Shown here in pieces: positions 44,934 to 56,257 of a DNA stretch of 64,000 bases. The stretch lies in the NCBI GenBank assembly GCA_029216955.1, contig JANAVB010003400.1, positions 10,949,654-11,013,653 of the forward strand, read 5' to 3'. The notes under the pieces are model-generated. The model saw nothing but the letters and a program-made list of their open reading frames with translations, searched no databases and had not been told where the DNA came from. The position numbers and the translations under genes are program-made. Positions within the stretch are counted from its first letter, which is position 1; the number at the start of each line of letters is the position of its first letter. Source of the stretch: Iris pallida (lineage: Eukaryota > Streptophyta > Magnoliopsida > Asparagales > Iridaceae).

Positions 44934-45603
44934 TTCTCATCACACAAAAAACATAGGCCCAAGTTCTTTCTTCTTAGGAGTTCACTTGGAGATATAGTAG
45001 TAGTTTGATTTCTGGAGAACTGTCTTCCCTCTGTTCCCTGAGTGGCCCCCTTGTTCTGAACTTCTTGGGTGTTTGGAAATGAGGAGAAATTCCATCCTGT
45101 CCACTTGCTATGTTGATTTAGAGATTTAAAGTTCTTTTTGATGGCTGCAAATTTTGACTCATGCAGTTTGGCCACTTACATAGCTGCTGGCATGCTGACT
45201 GGATTAGCAACCAGTACTTCATATCTAACTTCCTCCTTTAGCCCCCCTATATAAAAACTGATCAAGCTTCTTTCAGGTGTTCCAGCTACCTTCTTTGAAA
45301 GTTTTTAAAAGAGGGACGTGTACTCTTGAACTGATCCTTCTTGTTTCAACAGTTTAAGATCAATTGTGTGATCTGTAAATTGAGAAGGCCCAAATTCCAT
45401 TCTGATACAATGGTGAAACTCTTCCCAGGTAACAGGTCTGCCCCTAATGGTGACAAGCCAATCATACCAATATGCCCCTGTCCCTTTGAGTTGTACAGAA
45501 CAGAACTTCACCTTGTCACACTCCTGAATGCCATAGAAGTTAAAAAAAAGGTTTGCTCGAAGCAACCACTCTTCTACATCCCCTTCTCCATCAAATTCAG
45601 GTA
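44885..45603 (-). pseudogene. Element H gag C-terminal part
   Basis: From LPEFDGEGDVEEWLLRANLF through GTGAYWYDWLVTIRGRPVTW and QFTDHTIDLKLLKQEGSVQE (retrotransposon gag core). After a stop near 45305, KLHESKFAAIKKNFKSLNQH and the zinc-knuckle region LCFLCDEKWSRG, where the frame changes before HKCK. Stops lie near 45305 and 45176. The 5' part of this gag is at 55221-55756, on the other side of copia element I. Confidence 0.88.
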
Positions 45604-45608
45604 ACTTG

Positions 45609-46683
45609 TGTTGGCCCATTTGGTCATATGGTCAAACCTGATTTTAATAATTGAATAAACTCTGTCTGGATATACAAAGCTAGTCGGGACATCTCGGACT
45701 CTTGAACATGATCAAGAATGGCTATCCACTAAATTCAAGACCGAAGATCTGTTTGCCTACTCGAGTCTGTAATTCCTTATGCAATATATTTTCATTTTAT
45801 TTGAGTCTAGGAATATGTTGTACACCGAGTCGTACTGGCAAATAGGCTACCCTCAAATGAGTTCAAAATGTTTTTAAAATGACCTCTCAAAAAGGTTTAC
45901 AAAAAGGTTTTCAAAAAAGTTTTCAAAAATTACCAAAAAGCTTTTTCAAAACCCTAACTAAACCCTGACTTAACCCTGACAGAACTCGGACCGAGTTCGG
46001 CCAGAGTTCGGCCAGAGTTCGGTTAGTGGCCGTTGTGATTTTGAATCCTTGGAACTTGGTCCTCCTGCAGTTGCGGATTTGACCGAGATTTGCTCATAGA
46101 GTTCTGCCCGAATTCTGCCCAAATTCTGTCAGAAGTCTGCCTTTGAAATTCCTATAAATAGATAAGGATTTCGATCATTTCAACTCACTCATTCACTTTC
46201 AATCTTCTCTCTATCTAAAGCTTTCAGTCTTTCAAAGAGTTTTCTAGAGCTTTCAATTTCAGATCCCAAGCCAATTACAATCCTCTAGTCGATTTGCCAG
46301 TGCGGTACGGTCTAGAAGTTTCTGAAAGATTGTAATCAGAAGGCTTGATTGAAGAATACCTCTTCACATTTGAAGTTGGACGAGTTCTTCGTATCAAAGC
46401 TCGCGTTGTAGAAGTTGCAAGGACTTCGTAAGAAAACTTGCGATTTTTCCAATAGTGGATTCAACTGGTAGCAAGAGTTCTACCGACTGGATTAGTCCTC
46501 AACAGAGGGATACCAGTATACATCGCTGTCTTTGCGTTTGCTCTCTTAACTCTGTCTTTATTTTATTTCAGTTGTGATTAATATTCTGTGATTGTGCTGC
46601 TAACATTTTTAATTAGCATTATTCCGCTGCCAACTCTATTCACCCCCCTCTAGAGTATTACGCTTTACTATTTCGTTCCTACA
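45609..46683 (+). repeat. 5' LTR of copia element I
   Basis: 1,075 bp, TGTTGGCCC...CCTACA. Contains four GTTCGG-type repeats (45990-46025) and a TATA box TATAAATA at 46153-46160, which places a start site near 46185. Confidence 0.96.
46153..46160 (+). promoter_or_regulatory. TATA box in copia LTR
   Basis: TATAAATA, conserved in the 3' LTR (near 54687). About 130 bp upstream lie GAGTTCGGCC repeats. Confidence 0.7.
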
Positions 46684-46685
46684 AT

Positions 46686-46697
46686 TGGTATCAGAGC
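46686..46697 (+). other. Primer binding site of copia element I (tRNA-iMet)
   Basis: TGGTATCAGAGC two bases after the LTR: the canonical plant initiator-Met tRNA primer site. Confidence 0.93.
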
Positions 46698-46777
46698 GGG
46701 GTTACAGGTAAAGCAAAGGTAACAGTACAATTATTTATTCATTTTAATTAACTGTTATTTAGATCACAGCACAACAC

Positions 46778-47551
46778 ATGGCAACTGTGAAATTTACAAG
46801 TGAAGGCCAGACCACAAACAGACCCCCACTGTTTGATGGTACGAACTATACCTATTGGAAAACACGGATGAGTTTCTTCTTGAAATCACTTGACTTTGAT
46901 TTATGGTCCATTGTTCTTGATGGCTATCAAAAGCCAACTCGTATAAATGTTGATGGAGTTTTAGTTGAAAAATCCCACAACAGATATACAGAGGAAGAAA
47001 AGAAAAGGGCCAGTCTTGACGTACGTGCCATTAATGCTCTCTTTTGTACTTTAGACAGAACTGAATTTAACAGGGTGTCTATCTGCACAACGGCTAATGA
47101 AGTGTGGAAGCTACTTGAAGTCACACATGAAGGCACGACTCAAGTCAAAGAATCTAAAGTCAGCAGACTCACTCAAGAGTACGAGGCATTCAAGATGAAG
47201 CCCAACGAAACAGTTACACAAATGTTCGAGAGATTCCTGGATATTGTAAATCCTTTGTCCTCCTTAGGCAAAGATTACAGTAACCATGAAAAGATTCGCA
47301 AACTCCTGCGAGCACTTACCAAGAACTGGATTCCGAAGGCTACTGCAATCATTGAAGGGAACGACCTCACAACTATGTCCCTCGAAGTACTCATGGGTAA
47401 GCTACTCACTCATGAACTGGAGCTACAAGATTTTGAAGAGCCTGCACCAAAGGAGAAGACGATCGCTCTCAAGGCTCAGCTCAGCACAGAAAAGCTGCTG
47501 AAGGTGACTCAGACAGCAGTGGATCTGATGCTGAAGATCAAGCACTCCTAG
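46778..47551 (+). pseudogene. Copia element I gag, N-terminal and capsid part
   Basis: 257 residues starting MATVKFTSEGQTTNRPPLFD, the first ATG after the primer site. The copia gag core is clear: FDGTNYTYWKTRMSFFLKSL, VWKLLEVTHEGTTQVKESKV, YEAFKMKPNETVTQMFERF, LRALTKNWIPKATAIIEGND and LMGKLLTHELELQ. Near 47485 the reading shifts: the SDSSGSDAEDQALLARKF-type continuation lies in another frame, so the stop at 47551 is out of the true frame. Gag packages the RNA. Confidence 0.9.
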
Positions 47552-47571
47552 CAAGGAAGTTCAAAAGATTC

Positions 47572-48258
47572 ATGAGACATGAGAAGAGAGTCAAAGAGAA
47601 CAACAGCAACAACTGGTATCAAGAAGATGCTGTTTGCTATGGTTGCAAGAAGAAGGGACACATGAAGAAGGATTGTCCCACAAACTCATCATCAAGCAAG
47701 AAGAGCAACAGGTATAAAAAAGGGAACCTGAAGAAATCAACATCTAGGAGATATGCCAATACCAGCATATGGCATGAAAGTGAAGCCAGCGACTCAGAAG
47801 ACGAACAATCAGAAGATGCTGCAAACGTATGCCTTATGGCATCCGATCAGGTACCTACTGAACCTGTAGTTGATACTTATGATGACTTCACCTTTGAGCA
47901 ATTAGGAGATGCCTTCAGTGACCTGATGACTGATTACAGAAAATTGCGTAGCAAGTATCAGACCGCTAAGAAGGTACTCAAAGAGTACAAAAGTGAAATA
48001 GGTAGACTTACCGACCTACTAGCTGAGGTTAGAAATAATGTTAGTGAGACTGGTGAGCTTTCTTCAACAAAGCTCTTATTACACGAGACTACCAAGTCAT
48101 CTGAAGAGAAAGACGAAATTATTGACCAACTCAAGGAAGAACTTTCTATAGAGAAGAAAAGTCTTCGATGTGCACAAATCAGAATGGAATCACTCACTTC
48201 TGATTATACTAAGTTGTATGACACTTCCAAAAGATTGGAAATTAGGTTAGGAAAATAG
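47572..48258 (+). pseudogene. Copia element I gag, nucleocapsid and coiled-coil part
   Basis: Continues gag after a frameshift. Zinc knuckle CYGCKKKGHMKKDC at about residues 22-35, followed by a Ser/Lys-rich stretch, an acidic segment (SEASDSEDEQSEDAANVC) and a long helical, probably coiled-coil region (residues 115-225, Lys/Glu/Leu-rich). It ends at TAG 48256-48258, but the frame stays open beyond it. Confidence 0.85.
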
Positions 48259-48622
48259 CCTGAGCCTGCTGCTTCCTTCCCTAACACGTGTCACTTACCG
48301 AAAAATCGGAACATTCCCAAGCCAAACACTGTCAGACCTAACCATATAAAACCTTTACCCCAAAAGGTTAAGCCCAAACAAGATTATAAGTATGCTTTCT
48401 TCTATACTAGAAAACCTAAACCTACCAACCATGCACACCACTCAGCTTTCAACACTCGACATGCACAATGTCATTATTGTGGCCTCATTGGTCATATTTC
48501 ATCTGCATGTAGAATGAAAAAGCTTGTTGATTTAAATATTTATGCTTGGATACCTAAAGCTAACAATACAGGACCCTACAAGAAATGGGTACCAAAAGTT
48601 TCATCTGCAAACTGTTTTGTAG
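48259..48622 (+). pseudogene. Copia element I second zinc knuckle and gag-pol link
   Basis: Same frame as the preceding segment past the TAG. It carries a second knuckle CHYCGLIGHISSAC and a YKKWVPK motif, common before copia protease. A frameshift near 48610-48620 separates it from the protease. Confidence 0.8.
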
Positions 48623-51139
48623 GTGGAACACCCTTCACATGCTAGAAGCAAATGGATCCTCGACAGCGGTTGCTCACGGCATATGACCGGTGACGCTACC
48701 CTATTTGCAACACTGTCGAAGAAAAAGAAGGAAGGCTATGTCTCCTTCGGTAATAACTTGAAAGGGTATATTATTGGTATCGGTGATGTTGGTAAGTCTC
48801 CATATCCTGTGATTAAGGATGTCTGTCTGGTTACCGAGTTGAAACATAACCTACTCAGCATAAGTCATCTAGCTGATCATGGTTATGGCATCAACTTTGG
48901 CAAAGACAAATGTACTATAGTTGATAGCTCAACTGGTAGTACTATCTTTGAAGGTATCAGGGAAGACAATATATATGTTTTCTATTTGTTAGAAGAAACT
49001 AACATTTCAGGTAGATGCCTGATGGCCAAGAGTGATGAGAGTCATCTATGGCATATGAGACTCGGTCACGCAAATATGGATACGATCTCAAGATTATCCA
49101 CAAAGAAGCTAGTACGCGGTTTACCGGACATTACATTCAAGAAGGACTCGGTATGCAGCCAATGTGAAAAGAACAAAGCTACCAGATCCACATTCAAGTC
49201 AGTAAACGCAGTATGTACTACTAGACCTCTACAATTGCTTCATATGGACTTATTTGGTCCTAGCAGAGTTGCTAGCCTCGGAGGTAAACTTTATGCTTTC
49301 GTAATTGTAGATGATTTCTCTAGATACACGTGGGTATATTTCTTGACACGCAAGAATGATGCATTATCCGAATTTGTCGCCTTTTGCAAGAAGGTACAGA
49401 ATGAAAAAGGTTACATGATCACTCGCATAAGAAGCAATCATGGAGGCGAATTCGAGAATACTGATTTTGAGCATTTTTGTAACACACACGATTTTGTACA
49501 AGAGTTCTCATGCCCTAGGACTCCACAACAAAATGGAGTTGTGGAACGTAAGAACAGAACTCTAACCGAAATGGCCAGAGTGATGTTAAACCAGTTTAGT
49601 CTACCCAAATATTTCTGGGCTGAAGCTGTCAACACAGCTTGCTTTGTACTCAATAGAGTTCTAATTCGACCCAAATCGAAGAAGACTCCTTTTGAGTTAT
49701 GGTTTGATAGAATTCCATCTGTTTTATACTTTAGAATATTTGGCTGTAAATGTTTTATTCTTAATACAAAACACAATTTGGGAAAATTTGATAAAAAGGC
49801 CGATGAAGGTATATTTTTAGGTTATGCGCCCAAGAGCAAAGGATACAGAGTCTTCAACAAAAGAACCATGATCATCGAAGAGTCAATCAACGTCACTTTT
49901 GATGAACTAAATCAGATGACGATCGATGACAATGACGAAGATCCAACTGTACCAAGCTCAACATCAGCTGATCCTCAACCAAGCTCTGCACTAGCTGAAC
50001 CTCCTAGAGAAGATCCAGGAACCAGCTACCTTCAGAATTTACCGAAAAGGTTGAAATTTACAGCTGATCATCCAAAAGATTTGGTAATTGGTGATATTAC
50101 CAAAGGAGTAAGTACTCGTACATCCAGTAGAGATATTGTTTCTAGTGTTGCATTTATTTCACAGCTAGAACCCAAAACTATTGATGAAGCATGTAGTGAT
50201 AGCTTTTGGATAGATGCTATGCAGGAGGAATTAAACCAATTTGAACGGAATCAAGTTTGGGAACTTGTTCCCAGGCCTATTGATCATCCGGTCATTGGCA
50301 CCCGTTGGGTATTCCGAAATAAACTAAATGAGAATGGTTTAGTGACTCGTAATAAGGCTCGACTCATAGCTCAAGGATACAATCAAGAAGAAGGTATCGA
50401 CTACGATGAGACTTATACCCCAGTTGCGAGATTAGAATCCATTCGCATGTTATGTGCATTTGCATGTTTTCATGATTTCAAACTATTTCAAATGGATGTC
50501 AAGATTGCTTTTTTAAATGATTTTATAAAAGAAGAAGTTTTTGTAGCACAACCTCCAGGTTTTACGGATTTCAAAAATCCTGATCATGTTTTCAAGTTGA
50601 AGAAAGCCTTATACGGTTTAAAACAAGCCCCTCGTGCTTGGTATGATCGTCTAAGCTCTATTCTACTTGACAACGGTTTTTTAAAAGGCAAGGTTGACAC
50701 TACACTGTTTATTAAGTCTTTTAATGGCAAACTTCTTTTAATTCAAATATATGTTGATGATATTATATTTGGATCTACTGATGAATCTCTGTGTCAAGAA
50801 TTTTCTAAGTGTATGCAGAATGAGTTTGAGATGAACATGATGGGAGAGCTGAAATTCTTTTTCGGATTGCAAATCAAACAAACTAATAATGGGACATTTA
50901 TAAATCAAGCCAAGTACACAAAAGACTTGCTAAAGAAGTTTGATCTGGACAATGTCAAACCTATTGGCACTCCAATGGCAACTTCAACAAAGCTTGATTC
51001 AGATGAACAAGGCAAGCCAGTCGACACACGTAAGTATCGAGGTATGATTGGTAGTTTACTTTATTTAACTGCTAGTCGTCCAGATATAATGTTTAGTGTT
51101 TGCCTGTGTGCACGTTTTCAAGCTAACCCAAAGGAATAA
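48623..51139 (+). pseudogene. Copia element I pol: protease, integrase, RT
   Basis: 838 residues. Protease WILDSGCSRHMTGD at 10-23. Integrase HHCC finger near 140-190 (LWHMRLGHANMD; CSQCEKNKA). Core residues are Asp209 (LLHMDLFGPS), then SNHGGEF at 271-277, where the usual Asp is Asn272, and Glu308 (NGVVERKNRT); spacing fits D-x35-E. GKRxx-type and LGYAPKSKGYRVFNK follow. RT starts near 540: LVPRPIDHPVIGTRWVFRNK, GIDYDETYTPVARLESIRML and active site YVDDIIFGSTDE (about 710). It ends at an in-frame TAA; RNase H continues beyond. The start Met is only the first after a frameshift. Confidence 0.95.
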
Positions 51140-51703
51140 CATCTGTCCGCAGTTAAGCGTATCTTTCGATACCTTAAGGGCACTTCTTCTGTTGGCTTGT
51201 GGTATCCCAAAACTAAGTCCTTTGACCTTATTGGTTATTCGGATGCAGATTTTGCTGGATGTAAAGTTGATCGAAAAAGTACCAGTGGCACATGTCATTT
51301 CTTAGGCAAGGCTTTAGTCTCATGGTTTAGTAAAAAGCAAAATTATGTAGCCCTATCAACAACAGAGGCTGAGTACATCGCCGCAGGACGTTGTTGTGCT
51401 CAGATTTTGTGGATGAAACAAACCCTAGAAGACTATGATTTATTTTACACACATATTTCCATTTTCTGTGATAACACGAGCACTATTATTTTGACTAAGA
51501 ATCCAGTATGTCACTCTCGTACTAAACATATCGAGATTCGACATCACTTTCTTAGAGATCATCATCAAAATGGAGATATAAACCTTGTGTACATAGATAC
51601 TGAAAATCAACTAGCTGACATCTTCACTAAACCTCTAGCGGAAGATCGTTTCAATTATTTACGTCGAGAATTAGGAATTTTGGACGTCAATAATATTAAT
51701 TAA
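51140..51703 (+). pseudogene. Copia element I RNase H
   Basis: Same frame as pol after the TAA at 51137-51139: HLSAVKRIFRYLKGTSSVGL, then IGYSDADFAGCKVDRKSTSG, YVALSTTEAEYIAAGRCCAQ, FCDNTSTIILTKNPVCHSRT and LADIFTKPL, the RNase H signature of copia elements with its Asp-Glu-Asp residues. Natural end after GILDVNNIN. Confidence 0.93.
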
Positions 51704-52029
51704 TTTTGTTTTATGATTATATATCATTACGCAAAAACTATGTTAGAGACAAGCCAATAAAGAGTCTGTCTGTCACCACAACTACGGTTGAAGCGAAGCG
51801 GTACTTAAGAGTTCCCCGGTGAACCTCCGCCAGCTGGGACAGTACTCCTATAGCTAATCTGAAATAGTCGCTGTGTAACAACATTTAATCTATAAAATAA
51901 TATTAATTATGTTAATTGAAGTTGAAATGACTAATCTTTGAATTAAATATTTGAAATGAGATAATAAAAAAGAATGGCTAAAATCAACTATAAAGAACCT
52001 TAGGCGAATTCGACCAGAGCTCTGACCGA

Positions 52030-52069
52030 ATTCGGCCCGAGTTCGGTTGAGGGTATCAGGTTATATATA
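52030..52069 (+). promoter_or_regulatory. Possible internal promoter before the extra copia ORF
   Basis: GAATTCGGCC and GAGTTCGGTT repeats at about 52028-52047 followed by TTATATATAC (52061-52070). This resembles the LTR arrangement of GTTCGG repeats then TATA. About 245 bp upstream of the ATG at 52315. The stretch 51704-52029 before it holds no ORF. Confidence 0.4.
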
Positions 52070-52314
52070 CAGAACCCGAGCAGCCCTTCTTATTCATTGC
52101 TTCCAAACTATTCACAACAGCAGCAGCAGCCGCGAAGGAGCCCCGAACCCTAGCTTTTCACCACCCTCTTTCTTCCAATCCAAGTGGTGAAATCCATCCA
52201 AAATTTGGATTCGTGCGGAGTTCGCCGTTCTCTTCGACATACTTTGATTTCGGGAGGTATAACCCCATCTTTCTCCACTTTTCAATTAGTGCATTTTTAT
52301 TTCAATTTGTACAA

Positions 52315-53619
52315 ATGGCACCCAAATTCAATCCATCAAAGAGGAAGAAGACGAACCCTAGTGAGGAAGGGTCATCTTCGCATCCGAATACGGATTCCCT
52401 CTTCTCGCCGGTCCAAACGAGCGACGGTGCGTTCGATGGATTTTTCTTTCAAACCCTAGACCAAGCCCTACTGTGGTATGGAGACTTCTCCATGAGATCC
52501 ATATGCACAGGCGCTCCAGTTAAATGGACTGTATTTCCTGATCATCGTCATTTCTTTGAGGCATTAGGGTTACATCTTTTTGTTAAAATCTGCTTCCCTA
52601 TAGCAACTAATGCCATTAGATTATTTTATTGCAATCTCATATTAAACACGTTTGATGTGAGCACTCGTGTTGGAGGTATTGATATCAATTTCAATGATGA
52701 CCTCTTAGCGAAGATCCTTGGTATCCCTAACGAAGGTGAACCGCTAGTTGACATCACTGAATTTGATTTTCCCGAAGGCACGACACTCGCCAGTTTCAAA
52801 GCGGAACTCTGTGCACCTGATAGAGTACGCTCTGGAAAGTTCAAGGCTAACAACCTGAACTTGTTTAACTATGAATTGCATCGCATCATCTATTCCACTA
52901 TCCTTCCAAAATCCACTTCAAAGGATAATGTGACTTCTCTTGAGCTGTCCGCCATATACGACATTCTTAAGGGGGTTCCATTTTCTGCCCCTAAGACCAT
53001 GATTCAGATGATGGGTCGTTGTCGTGCAAAAGATAGAAATCTCTCTTACGCGATGATTCTCCCACGCATCTTTCAGCGCTTCGATATCGATCTGTCGACT
53101 TGTACTCAGGACCCTGAGCCCAAGTTTCTTCAGTTATCTCGTCGTAGCATGACTGCTTCAGCTCCACCTCCTGCTCCTCCTACTGCACCTCCTCCACCAC
53201 CTCATCAGTATGCCATGACATTTGAGGGCATACATCAGCATTTATCTGCTTTGTACGTCTCGATGACGGACATGGCTCGCGAGCGTGAGTTTTGCGACGT
53301 CACCCGCTATCAGGCGCTTGCAAACTCCTTAGCTGATCTTCGTTTTGCCCAGACTGGTCATTCAGCCGGTTCCATCCCTAGAGATCCAGCTTTCTCCGGT
53401 TACCGCTGTGAGGATGAGGCTGTTCATGCCTACTTCCAGCCCGGTAACGCCTATGATTGGTACCGTCCTGACCGTGCTCCACATCGTGATTATGTTGGTG
53501 AGTTCTATGCTGGCGCCCCTCCACATCCTTCTGGCACTGGTACCTCTGGAGCTGGTACTTCAGGACATGCTGGTCGAGCTGCTGATGATGATGATGAGGA
53601 TGATGATAAGGAGATGTGA
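52315..53619 (+). CDS. Extra ORF in env position of the copia element
   Basis: 434 residues from the ATG at 52315 (MAPKFNPSKRKKTNPSEEGS); the frame is open further upstream to 52213, but this start gives the basic N-terminus typical of such proteins. Middle: FFEALGLHLFVKICFPIATN, GIDINFNDDLLAKILGIPNE, NYELHRIIYSTILPKSTSKD and LELSAIYDILKGVPF, a pattern I associate with the putative plant transposon protein family found in Sireviruses. Then a Pro-rich stretch (about 315-330) and an acidic tail (DDDDEDDDKEM). I see no signal peptide, membrane anchor or fusion peptide, so a true envelope role is unsupported. Uninterrupted, unlike gag and pol. Confidence 0.75.
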   Translation: MAPKFNPSKRKKTNPSEEGSSSHPNTDSLFSPVQTSDGAFDGFFFQTLDQALLWYGDFSMRSICTGAPVKWTVFPDHRHFFEALGLHLFVKICFPIATNAIRLFYCNLILNTFDVSTRVGGIDINFNDDLLAKILGIPNEGEPLVDITEFDFPEGTTLASFKAELCAPDRVRSGKFKANNLNLFNYELHRIIYSTILPKSTSKDNVTSLELSAIYDILKGVPFSAPKTMIQMMGRCRAKDRNLSYAMILPRIFQRFDIDLSTCTQDPEPKFLQLSRRSMTASAPPPAPPTAPPPPPHQYAMTFEGIHQHLSALYVSMTDMAREREFCDVTRYQALANSLADLRFAQTGHSAGSIPRDPAFSGYRCEDEAVHAYFQPGNAYDWYRPDRAPHRDYVGEFYAGAPPHPSGTGTSGAGTSGHAGRAADDDDEDDDKEM

Positions 53620-54011
53620 CTATATGATTTTGAGTGATATTTTATTGTGCACTTGGAAATGCTCCGACATTCCAAGTTATTACCAGTACTTTTTTTTTAT
53701 TTAGCACTTTTTAGTATGCTTTAATACTCTTTTCTTTCATGGACATGTTTATTATGCCTCAGTTTATGGCATTCAGTTTATTTCAGCACTATGTTTCAGT
53801 TTCAGTTTATGCTAGCACTATTTCTTATATTACTTTATTCTTTATAACTGCCTGTGAAATTACATGCCTGTGATGATTTCCTTACAATACATGCATATGA
53901 TATTTCTCTAGTTTTATGCCTCATTTCTTTTATATAAGTTTTCTCACTATTTGTTACTTATGCATTTGATTGCGGGAGAGCTTTATCTTTTGCAATTATT
54001 TTGCTAAGTGA

Positions 54012-54027
54012 CAAAGGGGGAGAAAAT
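54012..54027 (+). other. Upstream polypurine tract candidate
   Basis: AAAGGGGGAGAAAA, about 125 bp before the 3' LTR; resembles the LTR-adjacent tract at 54139. Confidence 0.55.
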
Positions 54028-54138
54028 TAAAGATCTAAAAAAATTTTTGAGATAATACAGGACATGAACAATTCTACTTACTTCTTTTTTATTTTTGAAC
54101 AAGCTTAATGTTATATCATTCATAGTTTGTCAATTATC

Positions 54139-54152
54139 AAAATGGGGGAGAT
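54139..54152 (+). other. Polypurine tract of copia element I
   Basis: AAAATGGGGGAGAT directly before the 3' LTR (TGTTGG). Confidence 0.85.
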
Positions 54153-55215
54153 TGTTGGTCCATTTGGTCATATGGTCAAACCTGATTTTAATAATTGAAT
54201 AAACTATGTCTGGATATACAAAGCTAGTCGGGACATCTCGGACTCTTGAACATGATCAAGAATGGCTATCCACTGAATTCAAGACCGAAGATCTGTTTGC
54301 CTACTCGAGTCTGTAATTCCTTATGCAATGTATTTTCATTTTATTTGAGTCTAAAAATATGTTGTACACCGAGTCGTACTGGCAAATAGGCTACCCTCAA
54401 ATGAGTTCAAAATGTTTTTAAAATGACCTCTCAAAAAGGTTTTCAAAAAGGTTTTCAAAAATCACCAAAAAGCTTTTTCAAAACCCTAACTAAACCCTGA
54501 CTTAACCCTGACAGAACTCGGACCGAGTTCGGCCAGAGTTCGGCCAGAGTTCGGTTAGTGGCTGTTGTGATTTTGAATCCTTGGAACTTGGTACTCCTGC
54601 AGTTGCGGATTTGACCGAGATTTGCTCATAGAGTTCTGCCCGAATTCTGCCCGAATTCTGTCAGAAGTCTGCCTTTGAAATTCCTATAAATAGAGAAGGA
54701 TTTTGATCATTTTAACTCACTCATTCACTTTCAATCTTCTCTCTATCTAAAGCTTTCAGTCTTTCAAAGAGTTTTCTAGAGCTTTCAATTTCAGATCCCA
54801 AGCCAATTACAATCCTCTAGTCGATTTGCCAGTGCGGTACGATCTAGAAGTTTCTGAGAGATTGTAATCAGAAGGCTTGATTGAAGAATACCTCTTCACA
54901 TTTGAAGTTGGATGAGTTCTTCGTATCAAAGCTCGCGTTGTAGAAGTTGCAAGAACTTCGTAAGAAAACTTGCGGTTTTTCCAATAGTGGATTCAACTGG
55001 TAGCAAGAGTTCTACCGACTGGATTAGTCCTCAACAGAGGGATACCAGTATACATCGCTGTCTTTGCGTTTGCTCTCTTAACTCTGTCTTTATTTTATTT
55101 CAGTTGTGATTAATATTCTGTGATTGTGCTGCTAACATTTTTAATTAGCATTATTCCGCTGCCAACTCTATTCACCCCCCTCTAGAGTATTACGCTTTAC
55201 TATTTCGTTCCTACA
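54153..55215 (+). repeat. 3' LTR of copia element I
   Basis: 1,063 bp, matching 45609-46683 with scattered differences and one short indel near 54440. Followed by ACTTG. Confidence 0.96.
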
Positions 55216-55220
55216 ACTTG

Positions 55221-55756
55221 AGCCTAGGAGTAGGCTGGCCCCAACCTTGTCCTCCCATACTAGTGCCAGTGTGAAATCCTGTAGGGGCTGGTGAGCCCAT
55301 ATGTGCAACAGTTGAATTTTGTAATCCCTGTGCCATTCTAGGGGTCTGGACTGGTGAAGGATATATGAATGGAGGATGTTCAAATTGGTAAAAGGGTGCT
55401 TGAGGTGTAAATGGTACATTTCCTGGTGGGAATTGATTTGAGAAGGGTGAGGGTGGGTTAAATGGAACATTTCCTGTTGGAAATTGATTTTGTGTGAAAT
55501 GTGGTCTGGGTGGATGGATCTGGGGTGATAGTGTTAGTGTGGGTGGTGGTGGTAGGGTGGTTACAGGTGGTGGATTTTTTGCAGCTCTTCTTGATCGACC
55601 AAATTCTTCCATAAACTGACTGAATTGATGGCTGAGATCTAAAACCATACCTTCCAGAGCCACGAGTCGATCCTCTCCCGTTGCTGCTCCCCGAGCTTCC
55701 CTCATCTCCTGCTGTGATTTTCGAGTGCTTGATCCTTGTTCCTGACTGCTCTCCAT
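55221..55756 (-). pseudogene. Element H gag N-terminal part
   Basis: Starts MESSQEQGSSTRKSQQEMRE at the first ATG after the primer site, then a helical stretch (DRLVALEGMVLDLSHQFSQF) and a long Pro-rich region with PTGNVPFNPPSPFSNQ-type repeats. It ends at GQPTPRLK where copia element I inserted. The continuation LPEFDGEGD lies at 45603 and below. This half is uninterrupted. Confidence 0.88.
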
Positions 55757-55769
55757 GACTGGATAGAGA

Positions 55770-55782
55770 GGCTCTGATACCA
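55770..55782 (-). other. Primer binding site of element H (tRNA-iMet)
   Basis: Minus-strand TGGTATCAGAGCC, 3 nt from the 5' LTR; the same primer type as the copia element. Confidence 0.93.
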
Positions 55783-55785
55783 AAT

Positions 55786-56252
55786 TGATACGACCCCCTT
55801 CTCCAGGTCCAGTGATTGAATGAGGACGAGGTGAATGATGCATTATCAGATGAACAAAAGAAATGGAAAAGACATTAACCAAGGAGAATCAAAGCTTTAT
55901 TGGATATAAATGCAGTTACTACAAGAAGAAGATGACAAAAAGCTAATAGTAGTAAGTTTATCAATTCATTCTCCAGGTGATGGACTGCTGCTCCTTTCCT
56001 TTCTATTTATAGTCTTCATACATTATTCTCTCATCTAATTGATTAATCTAAATGATTAATGAGCTGTTAATCTCTGCAGGAACAATGAGCTGGCTGATTG
56101 TAACAGAAATAGGTGACCTGGCTAATTGGGAAGAACATGGCTGATGTGGCTAACTGCTAACTGAATGCAAAGTAAAGTAATAGAGGGGAATTACCTGCTG
56201 CTACTGCCTATTCCTACTGCAGAATTAGAGTGACTTAAGCTGGGCTTTATCA
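55786..56252 (-). repeat. 5' LTR of element H
   Basis: 467 bp, TGATACGACC...GGCTTTATCA, near-identical to 40918-41429 apart from the 45-bp duplication there. Confidence 0.96.
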
Positions 56253-56257
56253 GGCAG

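Larger units (their letters stand above)
45609..55215 (+). mobile_element. Element I: Sirevirus-like Ty1/copia with extra ORF
   Basis: 9,607 bp; LTRs 45609-46683 and 54153-55215, with target duplication ACTTG (45604-45608, 55216-55220) inside the gag frame of element H. Order: LTR, iMet primer site, gag, protease-integrase-RT-RNase H (copia order), an additional ORF in the env position, polypurine tracts, LTR. The LTRs differ at roughly 20 sites plus one short indel by eye. Gag and pol carry two frameshifts and two in-frame stops. The extra ORF and GGGGGAG tracts point to the Sirevirus group (inference). Confidence 0.96.
40918..56252 (-). mobile_element. Element H: Ty3/gypsy chromovirus with nested copia
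   Basis: LTRs at 40918-41429 and 55786-56252, with target duplication GGCAG on both sides (40913-40917, 56253-56257). On the minus strand: LTR, iMet-type primer site, gag, protease, RT, RNase H, integrase, chromodomain, polypurine tract, LTR. Gag is split by copia element I. Without I the element is about 5.7 kb. Short LTRs and the iMet primer site set it apart from A, B, D and E; a Reina- or Galadriel-like chromovirus is possible. One frameshift in a 7-C run, a second in the knuckle region, and several stops disable it. Confidence 0.95.

Noticed and set aside
47480..47580. Programmed frameshift between gag parts in the copia element
   Set aside because: No slippery heptamer is evident and other frameshifts and stops in the same element point to decay.
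52213..53619. Calling the extra copia ORF a true envelope protein
   Set aside because: No signal peptide, transmembrane segment or cleavage site is visible; only its position resembles env.
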